A stretch of 64,000 nt of DNA, from the NCBI RefSeq assembly GCF_005049105.1, contig NZ_SUKA01000005.1, positions 221,843 through 285,842 of the forward strand, given 5' to 3'. Made by a program: the position numbers and the translations under genes. The notes beneath the pieces were generated by a model. The model ran no database searches. It was not told the DNA's origin and saw only the letters and a list, made by a program, of their open reading frames with translations. The first letter of the stretch is position 1, and each line of letters opens with the position of its first letter. This stretch comes from Sphingobacterium alkalisoli (GTDB taxonomy: Bacteria > Bacteroidota > Bacteroidia > Sphingobacteriales > Sphingobacteriaceae). Positions 36,560-44,234 of the stretch are shown here, piece after piece.

Positions 36560-37753
36560 ATGATAGTTATGAAAGTATTCATGCGTTGCTTACGGATTCT
36601 TATGCTCGTATCTGGTTTTTCAATAGTTACCAATTGTACGAAAGAAGGTGTGGTCGGTCCTCAAGGAGAAGAGGGTGTTGATGGATCAACAATTTACAGT
36701 GGAGTAACAGCTCCTGCGGACGATTTAGGTTTTATGGGAGACTACTACTACCGCATCACAACGAGTGATTTTTATGGGCCAAAGTCTATGGAAGGATGGG
36801 GAAGTCCTACGAATTTAAAAGGTGCCGTTGGTGCAGATGGAGCACCCGGTGTTCCCGGTCCTAGCGGCCCTACAGGAGCCGACGGCTCAAAGATCTGGAA
36901 TGGAAATGTTATTCCGGGAGCTTCCACCGGAAAAATTGGTGACTACTATTTCCAAAGCAGTACGGCGAATTTCTATGGCCCCAAAACAAGTAGCGGTTGG
37001 GGGACACCTGTAAACCTAAAGGGTGCTGTTGGACCCAAAGGTGAAGATGGTTCTACAATTATTAGCGGTGTAGCGATCCCGGATTTATCCATAGGACAAG
37101 CTGGAGACTATTATTTTCGAGCGCTAACGGGAGATTTTTATGGACCAAAGACTGGTACAAGCTGGGGTACTCCTACGAGTTTAAGAGGTGCGACAGGCGC
37201 TACTGGTACCGCAGGTTCTACCATTTTAAGTGGCCTAGTAGTACCGAATACAACGCTGGGAAAGGTGGGTGATTATTACTTTAATAAAAGTAATGCTGAT
37301 TTTTATGGGCCAAAGACTGGTACAAGCTGGGGAACCCCCATAAACCTAAGAGGTCCTGCTGGTCCTCAAGGCCCTCCTGGCACTGCAAATGTAATGTACA
37401 GCAATTGGGAAACTTATCCGGGTGGGAGAGAAGTAATTATTCCAGCACCTATTACGAAGGATATTCTTGATAAAGGCGAGGTTGCAGTATACGTCAAAGA
37501 GTTTAAAGGGGAGTATCTTCTTGGTCTGTATAAAATTCCATATATATCGAATCATATAGGTGATTTGGTTGAATTTCGCTTAGAACTAAATCGTATAATA
37601 GTATATTCTCGAAGCGGTTCTATTTCGGCTACAGAAGGTACGCAGTATCGATATGTTATTATTCCTGGTAGTATCGAAATCGGCTCATTCCAAGCACGGG
37701 TGAATCTTTCCGACTATAAAGAGGTGATATCGGTTTTTAATATTCCTGAATAG
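36560..37753 (+). CDS. Collagen-like repeat lipoprotein
   Basis: A 397-residue protein. The N-terminal hydrophobic stretch ends in IVTNC, a probable lipoprotein cleavage site. Four tandem repeats of about 55 residues follow, each built from a GSTI.SG start, a GDYYF/DFYGPK core, a WGTP..LRG turn and short Gly-X-Y collagen-like stretches (for example GADGAPGVPGPSGPTGADG, GPAGPQGPPG). A C-terminal globular part of about 130 residues ends the protein. Likely surface-exposed; role unknown, perhaps adhesion. ATG at 36569 is an alternative start. No neighbour is clearly linked. Confidence 0.75.
   Translation: MIVMKVFMRCLRILMLVSGFSIVTNCTKEGVVGPQGEEGVDGSTIYSGVTAPADDLGFMGDYYYRITTSDFYGPKSMEGWGSPTNLKGAVGADGAPGVPGPSGPTGADGSKIWNGNVIPGASTGKIGDYYFQSSTANFYGPKTSSGWGTPVNLKGAVGPKGEDGSTIISGVAIPDLSIGQAGDYYFRALTGDFYGPKTGTSWGTPTSLRGATGATGTAGSTILSGLVVPNTTLGKVGDYYFNKSNADFYGPKTGTSWGTPINLRGPAGPQGPPGTANVMYSNWETYPGGREVIIPAPITKDILDKGEVAVYVKEFKGEYLLGLYKIPYISNHIGDLVEFRLELNRIIVYSRSGSISATEGTQYRYVIIPGSIEIGSFQARVNLSDYKEVISVFNIPE
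36683..37381 (+). repeat. Four tandem coding repeats in the collagen-like gene
   Basis: The repeats are visible in the DNA: ATTTTTATGG is followed by near-identical CCAAAGACTGGTACAAGCTG strings at about 37,135 and 37,301, with weaker copies at about 36,770 and 36,970. The last two units are the most alike, which suggests recent duplication. Confidence 0.7.
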
Positions 37754-37927
37754 GTAATTCATCAAATTTTATATTCAGGAAATTGATTCTATATATTATG
37801 GAAAAAACCGGTAAAAGGTAAGGTACAGTAATATATCTTTTAGTCTTCTATCTGTTAGGTTTTATACAATATAGTACAACAATTTTTGCTGCTAACTGTT
37901 GTTTCTTAAACTATCATAACAAATTCT

Positions 37928-38581
37928 ATGGGTTTAAACGCGAAAATACATAACATAGCAGAGCTTAAAATCAAGAAACAAATTCCGAAGGTAATAGAAG
38001 AACGTGTGCTTATTGCCTTATCTCACTATCCAGAGCTGAAAGATACACATATAAGGTTCATTTTTACACAGCAACTGAAGGCGTCCGTTATGGCAGCAAG
38101 ACCGGTCATTTTAACACTTTTAGGATCACGTAAGAGGCGTATTTATGATATATTGATCAGTCCCGTATTTAAGCTCAAGCACAGTATTGAACCCATACAT
38201 CAGGTGGCCGATGAGGTGCTAATCGGATGGATAGGTCATGAGCTGGGACACATTATGGATTATGAACAGCGAAATACAATGAGCATCGCTAAGTTTGGTC
38301 TGTTATATTGGTTATCCAAAACATATGTCCGTAAGGCAGAACGCGTAGCAGATACTTTTGCCGTGAACAGGGGTATGAGCTCCTATATCTTAGCTACCAA
38401 AGACTTTATTCTTGGACATAGTGAACTATCCCAGCGATACAAAGATAAAATTGCGCGCCTTTACCTTTCACCAGATGATATTGTCGAACTGGTAGCAAAA
38501 TTGGAGGATAAAACCCAAGATCGTGAAGAAATATTAGATGATGAAGCAAAAATAGCGGATCATATTGCGACAGAAAAATAA
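37928..38581 (+). CDS. Zinc metalloprotease-like protein (HExxH, gluzincin type)
   Basis: A 217-residue protein with the zinc motif HELGH in IGWIGHELGHIMDYE near residue 108, and KAERVADTFAVNRGM about 30 residues later, where a glutamate (AERVAD) can be the third zinc ligand. The pattern resembles M48-type peptidases, but there is no signal peptide and only one weak hydrophobic region, so it may be cytoplasmic. Substrate unknown. Ends 34 bp from the convergent GH3 gene. Confidence 0.65.
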   Translation: MGLNAKIHNIAELKIKKQIPKVIEERVLIALSHYPELKDTHIRFIFTQQLKASVMAARPVILTLLGSRKRRIYDILISPVFKLKHSIEPIHQVADEVLIGWIGHELGHIMDYEQRNTMSIAKFGLLYWLSKTYVRKAERVADTFAVNRGMSSYILATKDFILGHSELSQRYKDKIARLYLSPDDIVELVAKLEDKTQDREEILDDEAKIADHIATEK

Positions 38582-38614
38582 TAGTTGATTTTTCTCAAAA
38601 GTCTCGTCTATTAT

Positions 38615-40132
38615 TTATAAGGAGGCAATGTAATCTTCAAACTCTTTGAATTCCTCTTCTTTCATTACCCGAGGTATTTTGGTCTGTCCTCCCAGTTTTT
38701 TATAATGTTCGCTCCAGTTGTGGAAATGCGAGTCAGGTATCAGTTGCACTTCTATTCCATCCAAAGCTTGATGTCGCGCGACTTTATAGTTTTTGTTGGT
38801 AGCTTGAAGTTCCGCATCGAGAAATTCAGTAATCCGTGGAGCAGTGTGCATCGTATTGGTGCCTAGGTACCACTTGTTAATGTACTTTTCGCCTCTGCGT
38901 ATTGAGGCTACGGTAAATTCAGCTATCTGCAGATCAAATTGTTCCTGTACCTTTTGGATTGCATTATTCATTTGGTACACTGATAATTGTTCACCTACCA
39001 CATTGAGAAAGTGCTTTGTCCGCCCGCTGATAATAATTTCTGCACGCTCCTTATTCGTAATGATTACCGTGTCACCAATCATATAGCGCCAAGCTCCCGC
39101 CACCGTTGAGATCAGCAATACATATTGGATACCTTCCTCTGCTTCTTCCAACGTAAGTACTTCAGCATCTTGTTTCACCCGTCCTTCTTCATCCATGTTT
39201 GAATCTAGGAAGGGAACGAACTCAAAGAAAATACCGTTATCCACGATAAGTGCCATCGCGGCGGTATCGGGTCTTTTTTGTGTAGCTAAATAACCTTCTG
39301 AGGCGAGGTATGTATCAATATACGTCATTGGACGTGCGGACAGTTTTTCAAAGCTTTTTCGGTAGGGGCCAAAAGCCACGCCACCAGTTGTATACACCTG
39401 TAAATTTGGCCAGATATCATGTATTGTGTCTACTTTATGATAACGAACGATTTCCTTGAGTAGGAGTTCCGACCAAGACGGTATCCCCGACATGCTACCA
39501 ACATCCCATTTCCGCGCAGCCTTGGCTATTTTAAGTACGCGCTCGTCCCAATCTTTACTTTTAGCTATTTTTCGCCCCGGTTTGTAGAACTTTCTAAACC
39601 ACAAGGGGAGGTTGGAGGCAGAAATACCACTAATTTCGCCTTCAAGAAAGCCGTTGTTTTCTGTGAGCTGTGTGCTGCTACCAAGCATCATGATATCTTT
39701 TTCAAAAAAGTCGGAAGGCAGATCGAAGTTTTTAAGGCTCAAAACTTGCTGGATACCCGCTTTTTTGATCGCTTCTAGCATATCGTCGGTCACAGGTATT
39801 GCTTTACTGCTGCTGGTGGTTCCGCTACTCATTGCAAAGTACTGTTGCCCACCGGGCCAGGTAATGTTTTCGTGCCCCTCATGCAGATAGTGCCACCACT
39901 CATTATACAAATTGTCGTAGTCATAGATGGGTACATTCTCTTGAAAAGCTTTTACAGGATTAGTTTCAGCAAGTAGGGCACTGAAATCAAATTTTCTTCC
40001 AAAAGCTGTGTACTTAGCCTTTTTCAACATATCGGTCAACACTTCTCGCTGCGCATCTGCCGGTAGCGGGGTGCTGCTGATTATACCATTAACGTTAATT
40101 GCTCGTTTTATAATTTCTCCGATGATCGCCAT
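38615..40132 (-). CDS. GH3 auxin-responsive promoter family protein
   Basis: A 505-residue acyl-adenylate-forming enzyme of the GH3 family. The ATP-binding loop is MSSGTTSSSKAIPVTD near residue 100; TYIDTYLASEGYLA and YMIGDTVIITNKE are further conserved motifs. Plant members conjugate amino acids to auxin or jasmonate; the Bacteroidota role is not established and the substrate cannot be predicted. Single minus-strand gene. Confidence 0.88.
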   Translation of the reverse strand: MAIIGEIIKRAINVNGIISSTPLPADAQREVLTDMLKKAKYTAFGRKFDFSALLAETNPVKAFQENVPIYDYDNLYNEWWHYLHEGHENITWPGGQQYFAMSSGTTSSSKAIPVTDDMLEAIKKAGIQQVLSLKNFDLPSDFFEKDIMMLGSSTQLTENNGFLEGEISGISASNLPLWFRKFYKPGRKIAKSKDWDERVLKIAKAARKWDVGSMSGIPSWSELLLKEIVRYHKVDTIHDIWPNLQVYTTGGVAFGPYRKSFEKLSARPMTYIDTYLASEGYLATQKRPDTAAMALIVDNGIFFEFVPFLDSNMDEEGRVKQDAEVLTLEEAEEGIQYVLLISTVAGAWRYMIGDTVIITNKERAEIIISGRTKHFLNVVGEQLSVYQMNNAIQKVQEQFDLQIAEFTVASIRRGEKYINKWYLGTNTMHTAPRITEFLDAELQATNKNYKVARHQALDGIEVQLIPDSHFHNWSEHYKKLGGQTKIPRVMKEEEFKEFEDYIASL

Positions 40133-40232
40133 GATTAATTTATATATCTTATAACCTATAACAAACGAAGGACTGCTGAAGTTTTGCGTTAAATATCAAA
40201 CAGAAAGACTTCCGTATTTATTAACAAATATT

Positions 40233-40240
40233 TATGTTTG
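40233..40240 (+). promoter_or_regulatory. Promoter -7 element of the DUF6807 gene
   Basis: TATGTTTG matches TAnnTTTG and ends 6 bp before the ATG at 40247, which supports that start over the TTG at 40238 lying within the box. Confidence 0.45.
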
Positions 40241-40246
40241 TATGAT

Positions 40247-41242
40247 ATGCACTGGCTACTTAACAATTTCATTTTTTGGATAACCATTATCCTATGGTTA
40301 GTAACCGATATGTGCCGAGCACAAGTATCCGGGGAGTCAGAAGATTTACAGCTGACGATCGATAGTGTGTTGACAATTCGTAAAGGTACGCGAAACCTGC
40401 TAAGCTACCAGTTTAATATAGTATATCCACCTAAGGGGCAAGATAGTAGTTACCAACGTAGCGGGTTTATCCATCCGCTTCGTACACTTCAAGGACATCG
40501 ACTTACCCGTATGCAGCCAAAGGATCACTACCATCATTACGGCATCTGGAATCCTTGGACCCATACCATCTTTGAAAAGGATACCATCGATTTCTGGAAC
40601 CTGAAAAAGAAAACAGGGACTGTTCGATTTGTTCGATTTGTCGATCAAGATAAAGGTGAACACTATGTAGGATATACGGCATTACACCATCACATTGCTT
40701 TAAAAAAAAATGGTTCAGAAAAAGTAGCTTTAGAAGAATTGCAAACTGTTAAGGTAGAAGTTCCAACTGATGAGAAAGGTTATTATTGGGTCGATGTGAC
40801 GACTTCCTTCCGTTGTGCTTCAGCGAGTCCGTTGCACTTGCTTACCTATAGGTACGGTGGCTTGGGATGGCGAGCCACAGAATTTTGGGATAAGAGTAAT
40901 TGCGATGTATTGACGTCTGAAGGGAAGGACAGAAAAGATACAGATGGCAGCAAAGCCAAGTGGTGCTTGGTACAGGGAGACTTACCAAATAATTCTCATG
41001 GCGGTATGGCCATTCTTTCCCACCCAGATAATTACAATCATCCTGAGCCTTTACGTATTTGGGATGAAAGTGGTAATAACGGACGAGGAGATTTCTTCCT
41101 TAATTTTTCTCCTACGAAGGATCGGGATTGGGTATTAGAACCTGGTCGTACGTATGTTTTAAAATATAGGCTTATTGTATTTGACGGTCATATGGATGCG
41201 GATAGTGTGGAAAAAAACTGGAAAATTTTTTCAAGGCGTTGA
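40247..41242 (+). CDS. DUF6807 (PmoA-like) family protein, exported
   Basis: A 331-residue protein with an N-terminal hydrophobic signal-like segment (FIFWITIILWLVTDMCRAQ). The core has RMQPKDHYHHYGIWNPWTH and IDFWNLKKKTG, the histidine-rich region of the DUF6807 family, often annotated as PmoA though unrelated in function to methane monooxygenase. HGGMAILSHPDNYNHPEPLRI is a second family motif. Members are common in glycan-degrading Bacteroidota and have a beta-sandwich resembling carbohydrate-active proteins. Function unknown. Confidence 0.8.
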   Translation: MHWLLNNFIFWITIILWLVTDMCRAQVSGESEDLQLTIDSVLTIRKGTRNLLSYQFNIVYPPKGQDSSYQRSGFIHPLRTLQGHRLTRMQPKDHYHHYGIWNPWTHTIFEKDTIDFWNLKKKTGTVRFVRFVDQDKGEHYVGYTALHHHIALKKNGSEKVALEELQTVKVEVPTDEKGYYWVDVTTSFRCASASPLHLLTYRYGGLGWRATEFWDKSNCDVLTSEGKDRKDTDGSKAKWCLVQGDLPNNSHGGMAILSHPDNYNHPEPLRIWDESGNNGRGDFFLNFSPTKDRDWVLEPGRTYVLKYRLIVFDGHMDADSVEKNWKIFSRR

Positions 41243-41355
41243 GAGCCATGTCGATACAGTGATTTTTTTCGACCCTTATGTTACTGGAGACGATTACCCT
41301 TTTGTGATGGGGTAATCCACTAAGTTGGTACCAACTATGATTTCATTCTAAAAAA

Positions 41356-41859
41356 ATGACAGAAAAAAAAGATTATACCGTCCCAATGCAAACCCGCATA
41401 GGACATGTGCATTTGAAAGTGTCCAATCTTGAACGAGCGCTGGAGTTTTATCGTGGCCTGTTAGGTTTTGAGGTCACTACCCTGTATGGTGATCAAGCCG
41501 CTTTTTTATCGGCAGGTGGTTATCATCATCATATCGGGTTGAATACTTGGCATAGCAAGGGGGCTTCTCCTGCACCTTCGGACGGTGTAGGTCTATATCA
41601 TACAGCTATTGTTTATCCGACGCGAAGAGACTTGGGAGTTGTGTTTGACCGTTTGCGCCGTTTAAATTATCCGCTAACCGGGGTTGCCGATCACGGTGTA
41701 TCAGAGGCGTTGTACTTGAATGATCCAGATGGAAATGGGGTAGAATTATATTGGGATCGTCCCAAGGAACAATGGCCACACCATCCCGATGGCTCTCTAG
41801 AAATGTATACTCGTGCGCTTGATCTAGAAGATTTGTTGAAAGAACTTGATAAGGGTTAG
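41356..41859 (+). CDS. VOC family protein (CatE/extradiol dioxygenase-like)
   Basis: A 167-residue glyoxalase/dioxygenase superfamily protein with two beta-alpha-beta-beta-beta modules. RIGHVHLKVSNLERALEFYR starts the first; GLYHTAIVYPTRRDL starts the second. Candidate metal ligands are the His of GHVHL, His of LYHTA and Glu of GVELYWDRP. It resembles the CatE-like group annotated as catechol 2,3-dioxygenase, but the substrate is unknown. A terminator hairpin overlaps the stop codon. Confidence 0.82.
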   Translation: MTEKKDYTVPMQTRIGHVHLKVSNLERALEFYRGLLGFEVTTLYGDQAAFLSAGGYHHHIGLNTWHSKGASPAPSDGVGLYHTAIVYPTRRDLGVVFDRLRRLNYPLTGVADHGVSEALYLNDPDGNGVELYWDRPKEQWPHHPDGSLEMYTRALDLEDLLKELDKG

Positions 41860-41880
41860 AAAATTGTTCTAGCCTTTTTA
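41851..41880 (+). terminator. Terminator overlapping the VOC gene stop
   Basis: AAGGGTTAGAA and TTCTAGCCTT form a stem with one mismatch and a 5-nt loop, followed by TTTTA. Confidence 0.55.
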
Positions 41881-42109
41881 AGATACTAACATGACATGTG
41901 ACAGAAGTATTCATACTTTTTCCTTCGACCCAGAATGCCAATACATATCTAGTAGATAATAACTATCTTCGATATGCTAATGGATTTGTGTAATCCAAAA
42001 ACTACTAAAATACGAAAAAGAACAGGGTGTTAGAAATCCAATTCGTACACGCCGGTACAGCTTTTTAGTTTGCCCGGAGCAGCTTTTTTGGGACTCCAAT
42101 ACTAGCAGA

Positions 42110-42226
42110 CTAATCTTGTCGCTTTTTCTCAGCCTGTTTTAATTTCTTGTCGGCCCGTTTTTCCTTGAAATTTTTTACTGCAGTCTTTTTTCCGGTATCC
42201 TTCTTTGCTCCTTTATCTTTTGACAT
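42110..42226 (-). CDS. Very small lysine-rich protein
   Basis: A 38-residue ORF starting MSKDKGAKKDTGKKTAVKNF and ending in an equally basic tail (20 charged residues or more). Similar tiny basic proteins occur in Bacteroidota genomes without known function; that comparison is from memory. Single, with no visible operon. It may bind nucleic acid, which is inference from charge only. Confidence 0.45.
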   Translation of the reverse strand: MSKDKGAKKDTGKKTAVKNFKEKRADKKLKQAEKKRQD

Positions 42227-42540
42227 GATATTATTTTTTAAGATGATGTTTTATGTAAGGTACTGTTTTTTAAATGGGATACAGCAATTATCTTCCTTTT
42301 TTACTAAAATCAGTACTCGTTCATGGATCTATAGCCAGTTTTCTAGACTGCTTTTTAGTTCTTTTGAGAAAGCTCTTGAGGTGCTGCTAACAGGCAAAAT
42401 CAAAGATGTCAGGACCAATTATGTGCTTATAGTATTTAATACGTCATTAATTGATTTAGGCACCAAGCAAAAATTGCTATTAATATGTTTGTTTTGCCAT
42501 CGTGTAACTTACTGAGTTGTAGAAATGACGCAGAGATACA
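42227..42540. other. Gene-free stretch
   Basis: No convincing gene. A plus-strand open frame covers it, but it begins within the antisense of the small basic ORF and looks like chance. The stretch presumably holds the promoter of the small minus-strand ORF. Confidence 0.4.
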
Positions 42541-42571
42541 AAAAAATAGCAGATAACACAAATGCTATCTG
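42541..42571 (-). terminator. Terminator of the cold-shock gene
   Basis: GCAGATA and TATCTGC form a stem with a 9-nt loop, followed on the minus strand by a run of T (plus-strand AAAAAAT at 42541). Confidence 0.65.
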
Positions 42572-42615
42572 CCACTTTTAAATAGGAAGAAGGATTATTC
42601 ATCCCCCCTCTAAAA

Positions 42616-42807
42616 TTATGCTACGCGTACGTTAACTGCATTAACGCCTTTTTTGCCGTTTTCTACATCGAATGTTACGCTGTCGTTTTCACGTACATCA
42701 TGAATTAAACCTGATGAATGTACGAAAACATCTTGACCACCATTTGCTGGTGTAATAAAACCGAAACCTTTGGTAACGTTAAAGAATTTTACTGTTCCTT
42801 CTTGCAT
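42616..42807 (-). CDS. Cold-shock domain protein
   Basis: A 63-residue CspA-family OB-fold protein. RNP1 is KGFGFITP and RNP2 is VFVHSSGL, both intact. It binds single-stranded RNA or DNA and probably acts as an RNA chaperone. Length is typical. A full -33/-7 promoter lies about 60 bp upstream, leaving a leader of about 50 nt. Confidence 0.95.
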   Translation of the reverse strand: MQEGTVKFFNVTKGFGFITPANGGQDVFVHSSGLIHDVRENDSVTFDVENGKKGVNAVNVRVA

Positions 42808-42864
42808 TGTATTATTATTTATTGATAAAAAATTACTATCCTTAGGCTTTCGCCATTACTACGC

Positions 42865-42895
42865 TAAAGATAACTTTATCACAGTAATAAATCAA
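42865..42895 (-). promoter_or_regulatory. Promoter of the cold-shock gene
   Basis: On the minus strand, TTG (42893-42895) and TATCTTTA (42865-42872) are spaced by 20 bp, matching the Bacteroidota -33/-7 layout. The rest of 42,896-43,141 shows no gene. Confidence 0.5.
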
Positions 42896-43141
42896 TTTGC
42901 TAGCAAGAGAAAGGATGTTTGTATTGTTTTGTGAGGCTCGAAAATGATCAAGTTCAAAAAGGTACTGCATACATTATATTGACAACAAAAATTAGCAACT
43001 GAAAAAGCGAAGACTGATAGAGAAGAATAAACTAAACTTTCTCAGAAAAGCGTCGGCAGAGCCTGATTATAACATCAAAGATATATATAATATATTGAAA
43101 ATAAAAGAGTTTTAATTTTTTTGTTAAATATTGGAGCACCT

Positions 43142-43300
43142 CTACTGCTGACAGGCTTTAGCAAAGAAAAAGAAGATAGCAATCCAGACTAAGCCCTTTG
43201 CTAAAAAGAAAAAGAACGCACCGATGCCAATTCGCTTTAACCACAGCTTTAGCTTGCTGTTTTTGGGATCTGTAACTTTTATTTCTTCTTGTGGTTCCAT
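43142..43300 (-). CDS. Small membrane protein
   Basis: A 52-residue protein: a charged N-terminus (MEPQEEIKVTD...) followed by a strongly hydrophobic, phenylalanine-rich segment (about residues 25-47) and a KACQQ tail. The frame extends back to 43336, but the ATG at 43300 gives a more natural N-terminus. Single membrane helix; function unknown. Confidence 0.5.
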   Translation of the reverse strand: MEPQEEIKVTDPKNSKLKLWLKRIGIGAFFFFLAKGLVWIAIFFFFAKACQQ

Positions 43301-43388
43301 ATAAATAAAGGTAGGGAATAGTAAGTAGTTGAGCAAGTGTAATTGAGCAAGTGAGTGGTAAATAATTGGAAATAGCTTTTTGTTCCAT

Positions 43389-43565
43389 CTACGTTGTCTT
43401 TAGTTTAAACTGCCATTTGGTCAATGGTATAACATACTGATCCGTTTGTGGCTTTATTTCTTCGAATATCGATTTACCCATGTAATGGATATTGAGTAAC
43501 GGTTCATTCAGACGTAGCTCTTTCGTCAGCTCCCGTTGATAGTTCTTCCTACTTTGCTCTTGCTT
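43389..43565 (-). pseudogene. C-terminal remnant of an unidentified gene
   Basis: A 58-codon open frame bounded upstream by a stop and lacking a start codon near its beginning; the first ATG is half-way in. The translation looks protein-like (RELTKELRLNEPLLNIHYMG, then IFEEIKPQTDQYVIPLTKW). No family recognised. It lies directly beyond the 21-bp repeat array on the same strand and could be the end of a gene that once contained the array. Confidence 0.4.
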
Positions 43566-43603
43566 CTACACCGTTCAATTTACAAAAGGGTGAAAAATTA
43601 TCA

Positions 43604-44127
43604 CTGTGATTGAATATCATTAGCCCTGACTGCTATTCCGTCAGCAGCTAATGTAATAGCATTAACCCTTAACGTAATATCAATAAGTACCGACGTAATA
43701 CAGTTAAACTTTAACGAGGTATACTTGATGGTTCAGGCAATATCATGTATGCCTTCGGATGTATCGTAGAAGCTCGAGGTAGTATCGCTGGGCTTCAAGG
43801 ATACATCATTAGCGCGTAAGTATATTACATCTGTGTTTAATGATGTATCATGGAGCCTTTCGGTAACATCATGAGCAGTCAAAGCAATATCATTAGCATT
43901 TAACGTAATATCATGAGCGACTAAAGCAATACCATCTAAGCTCGACTAAATATCATTTAGCCTCGATGTGATATCGTTAACCTTCAACATAATATCATTA
44001 GCTGCCAGGGATGTTTTCTTAACCTCTAATGATGTTTCATTAGCGTTAGATGATGTTCCATCGGCCCTTACTGATGTTTCGTTAGCCTTCGATGTAATAT
44101 CGGCTGGCGTCGACTAAATATCAAAAA
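43604..44127 (-). repeat. Degenerate 21-bp tandem array, 25 units in strict phase
   Basis: The core (A/G)TATCATTAGC and variants recurs at 43614 and at 21-bp steps up to 44118 (24 x 21 = 504 bp) although the units differ widely in sequence. Read on the minus strand, one frame gives seven-residue units close to DITLKAN (for example DITSKAN, ETSVRAD, DIALTAH). That frame is broken by TAG at 43946-43948 and 44114-44116 and TGA at 43733-43735. There is no start codon in a sensible place. It is either a decayed repeat gene or a non-coding array. Confidence 0.85.
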
Positions 44128-44234
44128 CTAGCCATTTTAGGTATATATGTCTGATACGTGGCTATTTTTTACATGTTTGTGGCTCCATGTACGTAAAGGT
44201 AAGCAATAACGGGGAGGTGCCTAAGAATATAGGT

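Noticed and set aside
42147..42515. Plus-strand ORF of 122 residues
   Set aside because: It is antisense to a more plausible small basic ORF at its start, has odd composition (Phe-rich, then mixed) and no recognisable family.
43604..44127. CRISPR array
   Set aside because: Units are 21 bp with no distinction between conserved repeat and variable spacer, and no cas genes are present.
43604..44127. Intact heptad-repeat protein gene
   Set aside because: The best frame has three internal stop codons and no start; no other frame is more open.
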